Position numbers and translations under genes: made by a program
In this document: in pieces, positions 47,950-59,349 of the stretch
Layout of the letters: each line of letters starts with the position of its first letter
How positions within the stretch are numbered: the stretch's first letter is position 1
Notes under the pieces: generated by a model
The model's database searches: none
What the model was told of the DNA's origin: nothing
What the model saw: the letters and a program-made list of their open reading frames with translations, nothing else
Origin: Cinnamomum chago
Lineage: Eukaryota > Streptophyta > Magnoliopsida > Laurales > Lauraceae
NCBI GenBank assembly: GCA_038049695.1
Contig: CP142452.1
Span: 53,588,501-53,652,500, forward strand
Direction of reading: 5' to 3'
Length of the DNA: 64,000 nucleotides

Positions 47950-48837
47950 AGTATTCGGGACATTCATGTGCATCCATCCTTCACCATAAGGTGAGGGACA
48001 CTTGCATGACTTTTCCTTTTTGCACATGAACATTCTTTTTCTGCATTTGGTTTTTCCTCTTTTGTATATGAATATTTCCAATCATACCATATGGTGAGGG
48101 ATGGATGCATATGAATATTCTCCTATATATATATAGAGCCTCTTTTTCATGAAGGAATATCATTGTAGGCGCTTTACAAACCATCCAATTGGTATCGGGA
48201 TTAGAACCTATCAGCCTCCTTTTATAAATCTTTAAGCTAGCAATCTAAACAGGTATAGGGTTCAAAACTCACTAACTTAAATTAGACAATTTATCATGGT
48301 TTTCTAATTCTCTTTTGCCCTCTTGTGGGCCCCCCATGATATGTTCCAAACCGTTTAACTTTTCCATGAAGCTAATAAACTCCAAGACGTGAAGTTCCAT
48401 GTCCCGCATTTTTTTGGGTTTTGAGAAACAAGAGAAAAATCGAAGAACAGCATTATCTTGTTTTGTTGTTTTTTTTTTCCTGCATTAATGTAAGCCTACT
48501 ATGTAATGGTCATTGATAACCCATAGATTTGAAGTCTCATATCTATTTTCTGCACTCATGCAAGCTTTGAAATCGGGTAAGACTTTATAATGTGTATGCA
48601 CAGTTTCCGCATAATCTTTTTTTTTTTCAGCTTTCATTTAGATATATATATATATGTGGTTTTATTATGTCTATCATCATCATCCATTTATATGAGTGTG
48701 CCTATCAATCCGGCCCTCAAATGAGGGGACCCAACCCAACCTTACCATTAAAAAGCCATTAAAATGAGGGTTTTTATTTTTTAGAAAAACCCTAACGTCC
48801 ATGTTTGGACAAATTTTTTTTTGCAGGGCCTGCAATC

Positions 48838-48870
48838 TGAGGGCCAGGTTTGGACAGGACCTGGCCCTCA
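48838..48870. repeat. Perfect inverted repeat, 12-bp arms
   Basis: TGAGGGCCAGGT (48838-48849) is followed after nine bases by its exact reverse complement (48859-48870). The GC-rich stem sits in AT-rich surroundings. A related 'ggccctcaaatgagggg' word lies upstream at 48712-48728, so this may be the end of a small degenerate MITE-like element. Confidence 0.75.
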
Positions 48871-49470
48871 TATTTTTCTTTATTATATATATTTATATAT
48901 ACCTCATATTTTTCTTTATTTAATATATATAGACTAAAATGCCCATTGCAATAGTTTCTACACAATATTTTTTTGTTGTTAACGTATTGATTTGAAGTTT
49001 TAATCTATTTTAAGTTTTGGAGGAAAATGTGGATAAATGGTTCAAGTCATAGCAAAAACTATCATGATTAGTTTCAATGAAGTCTTATGACCATGATTAA
49101 AATTGATATAGAACATTTTCCAAAGGCTCTTTTGTCCAATGGGGCACTTGAAATAAATTTTTATAATAAATGTATATATTTTGACTTTCCGTGTAGTTTC
49201 TACGTATGAAAGGGAGAAAATATATATTATACTAAATTTGATTGATATCTTTGATACTTTATAAGTAATCCAAACACCTCTTTTTTAAGGTGAATAGATT
49301 ATATTCTAAACTAGTAGATAATATAAAAAACTCTCTTAAAATATCTCGAATCCGAACACCTCCTAAGACATTACTATGAATTAATTAATTTTGGTCTCCA
49401 AATATATAATCCTTATATTCACCAAAAGTTTATAAGCTTTGAGATTCTTCTTCTTATTATTACTAGGAAT

Positions 49471-49550
49471 AGGATAGATCTTTCATTTTTCTAAATATCC
49501 AACTTTCTAAAGGATAGATCTATCATTTTTCTAAATATCCAACTTTCTAA
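49471..49550. repeat. 40-bp tandem duplication
   Basis: Two adjacent 40-base copies starting 'aggatagatc' at 49471 and 49511, differing at one position. The high identity suggests a recent local duplication. Confidence 0.9.
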
Positions 49551-49920
49551 AATCATTAAAAGTGGTAAAAAGACCTAGATATTAAGTGCAATAAAGAGGT
49601 GATCAATTAGATGTTTTTATGTTTAATACTCTTAACCAATTTACTATTCATAATTTATTATTATTTTTATGTGATTTAATATATTTGTTTTATTTTTAAC
49701 TTCTCATTTTCTTATATTCTCACTCATTGTCTAAACACATGGTTGATAGTAATGGAATCTGCCAATGGGCTTATACCATTGCTTTTAGATAATTTTTAAG
49801 GGAATTTAAGGGAAAAAACCCCATAGGTGGTCTCTACACAAATAAGGACCCAGTAAAGCTTTGGAAACGGAGAAGGTCCTTAAGTTGCTTTTCTAACTTC
49901 TTTTTTGTCGTTTTGCGATA

Positions 49921-50155
49921 TGGTCAATATCGACTATTCTGTCATGTTCAACAAATAAGACAATTATTGGTTGGAGAAAATCTAACTGACAGATCGGTGG
50001 ATATCGACCATAAGGGCTAAGTGGTGATAGTCGATATCGACCATTCTATTATATTCAACAAATAAGGCAGTTACAGGTTAGAGAAAATCTGGCTGGAAAA
50101 TTGGTTGATATCGATCATTTTGTCATGTTCAGCAACTAAGATAGTTACAGGTTGG
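49921..50155. repeat. Three-copy repeat with TCGATATCGA palindromes
   Basis: Copies begin at about 49922, 50031 and 50103, each with a 'tcgatatcga'-like word followed by a 'cattctgtcatgttcaac'-like segment and 'aggttggagaaaat'. Spacing is uneven (about 109 and 72). The middle copy has the exact palindrome GTCGATATCGAC at 50030-50041. The structure recalls the palindrome arrays of the LTRs, but this stretch is not inside a recognised LTR. Confidence 0.7.
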
Positions 50156-50582
50156 ATCACATGTTACATGGCAACATATTCACATTGATCACCTGACACA
50201 TTCTCATATTTTCACTTCATTGATCACTTATTACATGACAACAAGAAAACACTATAAAAAATGGATGCAATGTAATTCATAGAAAATGAAGAACAAGGTT
50301 ATGAATCATTGAATTCCAACCAGAATAATTGTTACAAGTCTACAAAAAACAAACCCATGTCTCTAAATTCAAGAGAAAATCAAGAACAATGATATGAGTT
50401 TTTGCATTTCCAATCCGAAAGAATCCTACGAGTCATAACTCTCTCACCTACAAATTTCAATCCGGACTTCCTTCCTCTTCCCTCTTTCTGTGTCTCGGTC
50501 ATAACATCAATCACATGGAAGAATCTACGTCCGAACCCCTAATTCCCTAAACCCTCTCTGTTAGTGACAAAACATCGAACAC

Positions 50583-51208
50583 ATGGACTCCAACTCCAAA
50601 GTCGTCTCCACTCCTCTCCTAAAACTAGTCAAGGACCATCCTATCCAATCAAAGAGTGAAAAACCTCACAACAGCAGTAGACTTCTTTATCCTGAGAAAA
50701 AAAAGAGAAAGGAGCGTGAAATTTTATTCTGCTTTCTTTTCGTCATTTCATCAAACACCTTTGCAGGTGGAGTTTGGATGTATTTTGGTGTCTTAAGATC
50801 CATAGGTGTGAGTTTGGAAGGGATTACTGATATGGGGCTTGTGGAATCTCTAGCTTCTAAAGGTGGTTTCCCTTGTCGGATCGTTTGGCTTCGGATGCAA
50901 TCATGTGATGCCGAGTTGCAAAAGGCTTCATCATCTTATGAGAATGTCTCTTGCAAGGATGATCCTCCAATAAGTCACGTAGATAAGCTAAGATGGACTT
51001 CACTATTCAAACAGATAGATGATAATATCATATCTCTTTCTTTCTTTGAACCTCCGATCTCTGAGGAACTCAATGCCAAGATCAGTCAAGATGATGTTAA
51101 AGACTCAATAACCCAATGGAAGAATTCGTTGGTGGGTTACTTTGTGGGGAAGCAGCCTCATGTGGATGCTGTTAAATTTGCCCTTTCAAAGTCGCCATGA
51201 ACACAGGA
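50583..51208 (+). pseudogene. LINE ORF1 remnant, first part
   Basis: A 205-codon frame from the ATG at 50583 to a stop at 51198-51200. The N-terminal half is not recognised. The C-terminal part ('QWKNSLVGYFVGKQPHVDAVKFALSK', from about 51114) is the start of a DUF4283 domain, the nucleic-acid-binding domain of ORF1 in plant L1-type LINEs. The domain continues beyond the inserted solo LTR at 54625. The TGA at 51198 lies inside the domain, so the ORF is dead. Its last five bases, CAGGA (51204-51208), form the target duplication of the LTR. Confidence 0.78.
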
Positions 51209-54200
51209 TGTCACGACCCTGGAACGGATCCCGGGCCCACAACGTTGATTTTGTTGTTTGTGGTTTGGTGTTTTCAACATGTTCCCGCGGTGAGGATTCC
51301 CGAAACACGCGGAATCTGTCTCACACGATCAAGTTTGCGGAAGCGTGTAGCAAGTCACATCAAGATAAGCACCAATAAAACTTTAAGTGCTATGACAAAA
51401 TAATATCAAGACATAATATCACAAGAAAGGAGTTAACATGGCATTCCCATCATAATTCCAGTTATGAGACTAACACAAAAAGGTAATTAAGTTTAGTTAC
51501 ACCCCATAAGAGGCCAATAGGGGCCAATACAATTCTCAAAATAACCAAAAGGAACCCATGACAAAATGAAACGCAACTCAAGAACCCGCCCGACGTCTAG
51601 TTGACATCGTCGGGTTGCCACTCTCGGATTGGGCTCAAGAGCCTCCTCCGGACGCTCCTCCTCAAAGGCAACGTCACTTGCACCTGGGCACCAACATACA
51701 AGGATCAAACACGACGGTTTGACAGGTAATCAATTTAAGCATGAGCATGTAAGTAAGTGTTTAAAGAATCATGTAAAAACATTTTATTCAATTGTAAATA
51801 GTTACATGACTAAGGTACATTTCAAAATACGAGCAAAGCTAGCATGAATACTTATAATATCATGAATAGTCACATTCCACAATGAGCCCATCCTTTCTCT
51901 ATCATTTATAATGAAAAGAGCAAGCACGCACGACAAGCACGATATACATAATATAATCGCGACACGATTCTTACAAATACGGGGATTCCGGCCGCGGAAC
52001 CGGATACGCTCGTTGTGTAATAAAATACACGACCAATCTGCAGACAATCCACATGTTTAAGGACCCTCAGACAGTGGATCAAACTAAAAGGGTAGTCCAA
52101 GCTCAGTGGTGTTCACTTAAATTCATGAATGCACGAAACACAACGAAACACGTCTTAAAACAAATCAAGCTTGAAGGGGGAAATCACTTGTCAGAACTAA
52201 ACAAGACACGACTAGCAAGAGGCATAAGTATATATATGCAAAACACGCTTAAGAAGTGATCCCCTTTTTATCCTCAAAACAATTTTCAAACGAGCTTATA
52301 CTTAATTACAAAACGAGTACACGATAATACTTGTTGCATCAAAACTAAAGTTCGAAAGCAAAGTCTATCAAGCGTATGTAAGGACCTTTGGTTGACCCTT
52401 GTGTAATTGAAACCCAATTATTGAAATTGTAAGAGAAGTAGGTGCCCCCGAAGTTAAAGACATCTTCGGTTTCAATCACACAATGTTAGGCTAAAAGTCC
52501 CATAACATATTCTAGTTTTCATTCTTGTAGAAATCCTTTTAAAACAACTCATAATGGAGTTTCGGTCACCTGTCGGTCGACCGAGGTGGGGTATGTCGGC
52601 TAGCCGACATATTTGCCCATAAAACCTCTGCTCTCTGGAAAAGGAGCCGAACTGGCTTCGGTTGGCTGTCGGTCGACCGAGGTGAAAGTGTCGGTCAACC
52701 GACAGCTGACCATGGTTTAAAATCGCGGTTCGCGGTCATCGCGTCGCGGTTATCGCGGTTCGCGGGCATTGCGTCGCGGTTCGCGGTCATCGTGGCCCAT
52801 CGCGGAGCGAATTTTTATTTGACCCCAAAAAAATCCAAAAAAATATCCAAAAAATCCAGAATATTATAAAATGATAGAAACTAATGTTTTTTTTTCCATT
52901 AGTGCATACTTAAAAGCAAAATAACGGTCCCTTCAAGTTATAACATCCTGCATTCATTGCTGTATCGATGTATATACTAAAAATCCATACAAAAGTAGCT
53001 TAGATCTAAGCTTTTAGGTCTCCTCCATGCCTTAGAAGTTGTAGCAGCCCTTTAGGAACCTTTAGGAAGCTTTTAGGGAGGAAAAAGAAGTGAAAGAAGT
53101 GAAGGAAGAAGACATCACACGTTTTTTAAAAAAAAAAACCTGTCAGCCGATATAACGGCCGTTATTTTGAATATAACGGCCGTTATAACGGTATGGTTGT
53201 TATATTTACACGAATTTCGCCCCCCCGTTACATACCGGCCGTTACCGTTACATAACGGCCGTTATGTAACGGTAACGGCCGTTATTTTAAACCCTGCAGC
53301 TGACCGAAGTCTGTCCGGGCGAAATGCAGGTCTCGGGAAAAGGAGCCGACTGAGTTCGGTTGGCTGTCTGTCAACCGAAATGGGAATTTCGGTCAGCCAA
53401 CAGTTGACCGACACTGCATGGACAGTGCATTTCAAGTCAGATTTTCACATTTTCTTCTTCCCTTCTTCTTCTTTCTCCTTCAACCTGCACTTCCCTGAGC
53501 CTACAAGCTCTCCAAGGGATAAAACACACATTTCATAGCACAACTTAAGACATCACATTCCCATTCTTCAATCTAAAACAAAATCCTCAAAATTTCCAAT
53601 GAAATGAGAAGAATGAAAAAAAAACAAATCAAATGCACATATGCTATCATCTATCCTATATTGGTTACTTGCCTTAGTCCAAGATGTCACAACCTCCTTC
53701 AAGCACTTCCACTCAAGTTAATCCAAAGACTACAAAACCTATGAAAACCATTCAAAACTCACTCAAACTTGAAAACAAGGATCCCATTTTCACAAAAGGG
53801 TTTGCAACATGAAAAACAAGATATTTAGGGACAAAAAAGGCTCCATTAAATAGATGGGTTGGAGCTCTTACCTAGAAAAGGCCAAACAAGAGAGAAGGAA
53901 GAAAATAGAGCTCTTGCCCAACTAGAAACTTCAAGAAATTTGTATCAATGGAAAGCTTGGGATGAAAGGAAGAAGATGATGGTCTTGGAATTCCATTTGG
54001 AGTCTTCTAACTTGATCATTCAAGAGAAATAAAGTGGAAAGAAAAGGCTTTCTCTCCTTGGCTGCGCTAGGGTTAGTGTTTGAGAATGAAAAGAGGGAAG
54101 GAGAAGAGTTAACTTAAAACCCTAGCAAATGGGCTCCAATGAGCCTAAACCTTGCATTGACAAAAACATGATCTTGCGGGCCTCGAATGAACTCGACGAA

Positions 54201-54624
54201 GAAGGATAAAATGATCCTTAAAATATCTAGTTTTCAAAAAGTATATTTTTGACATGGTTTTGAGATTTCGAAATTTGTGTCCAGATTTTTGTATAAAATA
54301 CCACTTTACCCTTTTTGGGCCAAAACTTGGTTTCTGGGCTTCAAATATGAATGGGCTGAAAATGAAAGTTGTAACAAATAGTTAAACCACTCAAGTGAAA
54401 TCAAAATCACAATTAAAAACGGAAACCAATACGATCGTCCCAAGCTTACACGTACATTCAAGCCTTCCTGAGTGTGTCTGACTAACACTAAACGTTATCA
54501 AGATCCCAAAGCTATATCCAGGACGAAAACTAATTATTTCTAACCCAACGATAACTAAACTCACTTATGACTAAACACACACTAAACACTCACTAATCGA
54601 ATTAGTCTGGGTCAGGGTCTAACA
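51209..54624 (-). mobile_element. gypsy-A solo LTR nested in LINE ORF1
   Basis: Starts TGTCACGACCCTGG and ends GGGTCTAACA, flanked by the perfect direct repeat CAGGA (51204-51208 and 54625-54629). The interrupted DUF4283 frame resumes on the right. It is 3416 bp with no internal genes. It belongs to the same family as the LTRs at 33827, 42259 and 2544, but its palindrome zone (52560-53415) uses GGTCGACC and GGCTAGCC rather than GCTCGAGC. It carries a 585-bp nested element at 52712-53296. Confidence 0.93.
52712..53296. mobile_element. Non-autonomous DNA element with 9-bp target duplication (member 1)
   Basis: Flanked by the perfect 9-bp direct repeat CAGCTGACC (52703-52711 and 53297-53305). 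Ends are inverted: left ATGGTTTAAAATCGCGG, right (reversed) CAGGGTTTAAAATAACGG. Inside the left end, short words 'tcgcggt' repeat about eight times (52720-52805). Inside the right end, the palindrome TAACGGCCGTTA and variants repeat several times (53150-53290). No transposase is present. A 9-bp duplication is typical of Mutator-like elements, but the short ends are not enough to assign the superfamily. A second member is at 62583-62944. Confidence 0.85.
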
Positions 54625-55719
54625 CAGGATTTTCAGGTCTTTCCTATGAAAGATGGTTTTTTTCTCTTTAAATTCTCTACCTATGCTCCTAGCTAGAAGA
54701 TCCTAGAAGACGGGCCCTGGTTTGTAATTGGGCATCCTCTGGTGCTAAAAAAGATGGGGAGTGGGCCTAACTATGCAAAAGAGTGATTTCAAATCCATCC
54801 CAATTTGGGTGAAATTCCAAATCTTAATTTTTTTTCAGATTAAAATTAGCATTGAGAAAAATTTCAAGTTTGATAGACATTCCCCTTTACATTGATCATT
54901 CCACAGCTACTGGGACATAAAATGCTTTTGCACGCGTAAGTATTGAGGTAAAATTTGACTCACCATTACTAAATGAAGTGTTCATTACCTATAATGGTAA
55001 AACCTTAGTACAGAGGGTGGAATATGCATGGAGGCCATCTCCGTGTACAAAGTGCAGCACATTTAGTCATAGTGACGAGACCTGTCCTCTCAAGCTAGAG
55101 ATTAAACAGGTCTAGGTCCCAAAAGATAAGAATAATGGGAAAAAGTCTAATGGCTCTGTAAGGAGACAATAGCTACAAAAGGTGATCCTTCTCCTAAAAC
55201 CAATGAATTAAGTAGTGCTGGTGATTACAATAATGGATTCCAACAAAAGAAAACTAATCGTCAAAGATCTACAAATCCCACTTAGAAAAATACAAGAAGT
55301 TCACCAAAAGCTCCAATGCCAAATAGATTTTCATGCAGATTTAGATGGTAATTCATTAACCTCACAAGAAGAAAATTGAGCGAACTACGCAGATCGTTCT
55401 TGCAGCTATGAGTGACAAAGAGGGGAAACCTGCATCTACTTCTTCATCCTCCCAGTATGGTGGAAACAAAAGGAAAAAAACACCTTTCGAGAGAGGATTT
55501 CTCGGATAATTTCATCTGATAGAAAATTCATTTGTAATCACTTAAAGCCTATTTTAAAGCTGTTTTCTTTGGCCGGATTTTGGTACTTTTAGCTATTATC
55601 TTTCAATGTTTTAATAGGGGATGCTCTTTTGGAGGCTCTTTACCAAATGATCCTGCCTTACTGTATATTTGTCTATTTATTTGCCTCTTTTTGAATGAAT
55701 AGAGCTTACCATTAAAAAA
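54625..55719 (+). pseudogene. LINE ORF1 remnant, second part, and LINE 3' end
   Basis: Continues the DUF4283 domain ('DFQVFPMKDGFFLFKFSTY', then after a stop 'ILEDGPWFVIGHPLVLKKMG'). Next comes a degraded stretch and a zinc knuckle, C-X2-C-X4-H-X4-C, at 55044-55085 ('CTKCSTFSHSDETC'), typical of the end of plant LINE ORF1. No ORF2 (endonuclease or RT) follows. The block ends 'gaatgaatagagcttacc' plus ATTAAAAAA at 55719, close to the 3' end of the LINE at 62075-62102, so ORF2 seems to have been deleted between ORF1 and the tail. Confidence 0.75.
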
Positions 55720-55920
55720 GAAGACAGTTTCAAGTTTGGCAGGTGAACAAGAAGGCTTCTGAGAGAGAAATAGACATTGATTGTTGGCAGCTTTGATCAA
55801 AAGACCATTTCTGCTTTGCTATATAAAATAAGAGAGAGACCCGTTTGATAAACACCTTTCAAAATGTATGAAGAACTAAAAGCAAAGGAGCTCATATCGG
55901 TCTGAGAGGCAGAAAGGGAA
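55720..55920. other. Short spacer between LINE tail and candidate gene fragment
   Basis: Moderately AT-rich sequence with no recognised element. It includes 'gctatataaaataagag' near 55818, a possible TATA box about 100 bases before the ATG at 55921. Confidence 0.35.
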
Positions 55921-56439
55921 ATGAAATTAGTGCCAACTTTCTCTCCCTTCTTCCAAAAGACACACCATAAAATCAACTCCTCTCTCTCTTACCCCATTTC
56001 CTTCCACTTCTCCCCAGTTTCTAATCTATGGATAAAAATAGCAACTACCATTTTTTTTCTTTCTTTCTTTTCAATGATGCTCAAAACCACATTTGAAATC
56101 TGCTTTTTTTTTTTTTTTCAATAGGGACGAACTGGGCTCTCCAATTCCGCTTTGAATAATTGTAGAACCAGCAATAACATCAACGATGAAGAGGAAAAAA
56201 CAAAGGGGGAGAAGTCTATGTTGATAATGCCTCTTCATGAGATGCATAGCTGGTTTGAGAACAAGCCTGCAAGTTTTGGAGAAGGGAAGATTTATGATAC
56301 TTCGGCTGAGGATAAGATTGTGGAAGAGATGAAACAGGGTAAAATATACAACTTGCCAATGGAGGGTGCTGTTGGTAACCGTCAAAGAGGAAGAAGAAGG
56401 AATGGGGGATTAGAGTTGAAGATGCACAGTGACGGTTGA
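55921..56439 (+). CDS. Candidate two-exon gene fragment, possibly plastid-targeted, product unknown
   Basis: An ATG at 55921 opens a frame ('MKLVPTFSPFFQKTHHKINSS') rich in Ser, Thr and Phe and poor in acidic residues, like a plastid transit peptide. A long T-run ending in 'caatag' at 56120-56125 is a strong splice-acceptor pattern. After it a frame reads without a stop to 56439 and includes 'HEMHSWFENKPASFGEGKIYDT' (first 20 residues shown from about 56237 on) and an acidic 'SAEDKIVEEMKQ'. It then ends in a basic Arg-rich tail. A donor-like 'cagggtaaaa' at 56336 could end the conserved part earlier. The donor of the first exon is uncertain. I do not recognise the family with confidence. It may be the 5' part of a gene whose remainder is lost, or a pseudogene. 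The region has no close match to other repeats in the window. Confidence 0.35.
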
Positions 56440-57141
56440 TACCGACCATAAAAAAATAAAAAAAAGAGACGAAAGGGGCCATAGGACCGACCCCTCCTTT
56501 CTTCACAATCTTATTGGGTCTTCATCGGTAGAGAGACCATCTTTGGGGTTTTCCTGTAAATTCCCCTAATTATTATTAGTGAATAATATGACAATGGGCC
56601 CAAGATTAAATAATGTTGAGAAGCCTCATAGTGGACCTAAGCACAATGAAAATAACATTCTCTACAATACCAGTATAAGAATCGCACCTCAATTCTCATT
56701 GTTTGGATTTTAGAAATGGGCCCATTAATGCACATATAATACTGGCATTAGATAATTTTTCTAACAAGTGAACAATTTAACAGTGGTGCTACCAAACTAT
56801 TCTTTAAATGTTTTTAAGTGAATCTGCATTATTTTTAGGCGATTTCATTCCTTTTATGAGGCCAAACGAAAATGCTTTTAATTTCAAACTGATCACTCCA
56901 ACATATTTTCAGTCGCTACAAGTATAAAACGCAACTATTCATTGAATAAAAAAATAATAAAGACCAGAAGATATTTGAATGAGCCCGCTAAATGAATTTT
57001 ATGCTCATCTTTGTTAATGCGAGAACTATTCCGCCGAGTTACCGTGAGAGCCGCATCATAAAATGGGACTAGGGGATGGAAAGATTTACATGAAACCACC
57101 CTACGCATAAAGTTCAACCTTAATTTCATGCTCTTAATTAA
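56440..57141. other. Spacer, no gene seen
   Basis: About 700 bases of AT-rich sequence without recognised repeats or coding domains. The 64-codon minus frame at 56935-57129 has no supporting feature. Confidence 0.5.
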
Positions 57142-57633
57142 GGGTGTAAAGGAAAATCGAAAAACTGTCTAATCTAACCGAGTCGAACCGCGGTTAATAA
57201 CCGTGTTTCACAGTTCGGTTACAGTTATTTAAATCGAAAAACCGTGCTTCACGGTTCAATTATGGTATTTGTATCGACTTACGGTTATTAATCGAGCCAA
57301 ACCGTTAATCACGGTTCGATTAACCATGTTCCCAAAACACACGGTTAATCAAATTGTTTCAATAATAAGAAAAGAATCTAAGGACCTAAATGAAAATTAT
57401 ATATTTTTTACAGTAACATATTATGCCATTCTCCAACTATGGTTTTTTTTTTTTTTTTTACAGTAAGTTTGATTGATAAATGGTAAAATTTTCATAATTT
57501 TTTCAGTGACAATTAATCGTGGTTCGGTTTTTAACGATTTAGTTATTGTTACGGTTTTTAAAAATAAAAAACTGTGAAATGCATTTGGTTAACAGTTTTT
57601 TCAAAATAAATGATTAACCGAATCGTTACACCC
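57142..57633. repeat. Terminal-inverted-repeat element with internal AACCGTG/CACGGTT repeats
   Basis: Left end GGGTGTAAAGGAAAATCG, right end (reversed) GGGTGTAACGATTCGGTT. The interior repeats the words 'cacggttcgatta' and 'aaccgtg', which are reverse complements of each other, so the whole could fold on itself. The element is non-coding. No clear target duplication was found (the left flank 'cttaattaa' is not repeated on the right). It is a plant dispersed repeat of MITE-like form. Confidence 0.6.
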
Positions 57634-59349
57634 AGCCTGTAATTTCAGTGGCTTTTATAATTCATAAAACACAAAAAAAAAATCCATCCATCCTACGGTT
57701 TAGTCCATTCTTATGGGGTCAAATATAAAGATTAGTGATTCTATAAGATTTGATGGGTTGCAAGGTGGGCCCCACTAGGGATCGCCATGATGAGTTCTCT
57801 GGTTTTTTATTTTATTTTATTTTATTTTATTAAAGAAAGACTACCTAGATGAGATTTGAGGAGCCTGGGAGCCTACTTACCGGGGACTCGGATAACTCTT
57901 CCTCTTCCCTCGCATACCTCATTTGAGGGGTTGGTTTATAGCGTGTCGCCCTCATCGTTGTTTCTTCAGTCTCCCTATCGTTCCACTTTCAACCGGAAGA
58001 GAGGAAGGGAAAGCAAAAATGGTAATCTCTCTATGGGTTTTCTTATTGCCATGATCTCATCTATCTTCTTCAAAACCAGTTCCAATAATTTGGGGGTCTT
58101 TCTCTTCGTTTTTCGCTTCCTTACTTCAAATTCTTTGACTGAAGCTCCGTTTGGGTGAAACCCTCAATTTGCATCTTATTTGAGTTCGTCATGTGGAATT
58201 TGAGCAAGGAAAATAATTATGGGTGGGTTTTGGGCGCTTTTGGACGAAGCTGTTCAAATGTGATTTGGGTAAAAAATCACTTTCGAAGAGCAGCCAAACA
58301 CGCCTCAAGTTTGCAGAGCAATCTTTTTTTTTTTTTTTTCATTCTTTTTTTTAAAGCCTACCTATGTAGTACAGACTGCTTAAAATCACTGTCCGACCAT
58401 GTTTTATCTTGAATCCAATTTTGTGCCAATCGGAGTCGTGGAGCACTCTTAGAATAGTCGCGTATGAAAAATATTAATCAAATAAGAGCAACAAAGGGAG
58501 TCTAATCAGGTATTTTACACAGAGGTGATATCAATCTGATTGGAATGAAAGTTTACTTAGAGATAAAGAAGAGGCAGAAATTTAGAGCGTTTGGGATTTC
58601 GATCTCACTGATGGAATTTTTAATGATGAGCTTAGAGAATTCTCAAAGTCCGGCCTCCATTAGGATCTGGATTCCTGTATTGTTGGTGCACAACTTTCAG
58701 TGAGCAAGATAGTTCATTTAATGGGTACTGAAAATTCCCATATAGCATGCAGACGATTATCGCTATTTTGTATTTGGCAGTCTAGTGGTGGGTGGAAACA
58801 CCACTAAAATCTGGATACTTCTAGCTTATTCATTAATTCCCTTTTTTCTTTTTTTGAATTTTTGGGAATTTTTTCAGATTTATTAAAATTAGTGGCACTT
58901 TTTGTATCAAGTTGCAAAGCCAACACCCAATCACCCCAGATTTAGCGGCATGAGTCCTGCACTGGAAAATTTCCCTTAAATTTTTGGACAGCTTATTTTA
59001 GGTCCTGTTTGTTTGATCTGTATTCCGTTCCTAGGAATTCAAATTTCAAAGCAATGTTTTCCCATCTTACGGAAAAAAGAAGAAGAAGAAGAATTAATGT
59101 CTTCCTATCAAACGAAGGCTGTCAAGATCCACAAAGTGCCACCGAATAGTCTCTCTTTTGGTGGGAAATGATCACACAACAATCACCCTAGAAAATTAGA
59201 TGTAAGGAAAGTGAGGTCTAATCTACATCCCCATCTTATATCCTTCAATTCTCACCTCTTTAATGCTCTTGAGGATTTGCTTTACTAAGAATTCTTAGGA
59301 CTTCAACACTAAGTAGGCAAACATGCCTTTTTAGAGTTTAATATTATAA
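57634..59349. other. Low-copy spacer upstream of the LINE; possible leader exon at 57900-58020
   Basis: The stretch at 57890-58020 is pyrimidine-rich and ends 'gcaaaaatggtaatctc', resembling a plant leader exon followed by a splice donor. It lies upstream of the HUB2-like exons on the same strand, so it could be that gene's first exon. However, its frame and phase do not match the phase-0 start of the exon at 63260 and no HUB2-like N-terminus is visible. The rest is AT-rich with T-runs (58324-58340) and no conserved domain. Confidence 0.3.
57803..57832. repeat. (TTTTA)n microsatellite
   Basis: Five or more copies of a TTTTA unit. Simple repeat with no evident role. Confidence 0.9.

Larger units (their letters stand above)
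47569..50580. other. AT-rich intergenic spacer
   Basis: About 3 kb with no conserved coding region. It holds an (AT)n run at 47929-47949, other short TA runs near 48130 and 48650, a perfect 12-bp hairpin at 48838-48870, a 40-bp duplication at 49471-49550 and a repeat with 'tcgatatcga' palindromes at 49921-50155. It ends just before the LINE ORF1 remnant, whose exact 5' end I could not place. Confidence 0.6.

Noticed and set aside
52712-53296. Firm assignment of the 9-bp-duplication elements to Mutator
   Set aside because: Duplication length fits, but there is no transposase and the terminal inverted repeats are only about 16 bases, so I leave the superfamily open.
57856-58158. 100-codon frame as first exon of the HUB2-like gene
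   Set aside because: No similarity to the HUB2 N-terminus and the donor phase does not fit the exon at 63260. Kept only as a possible leader.
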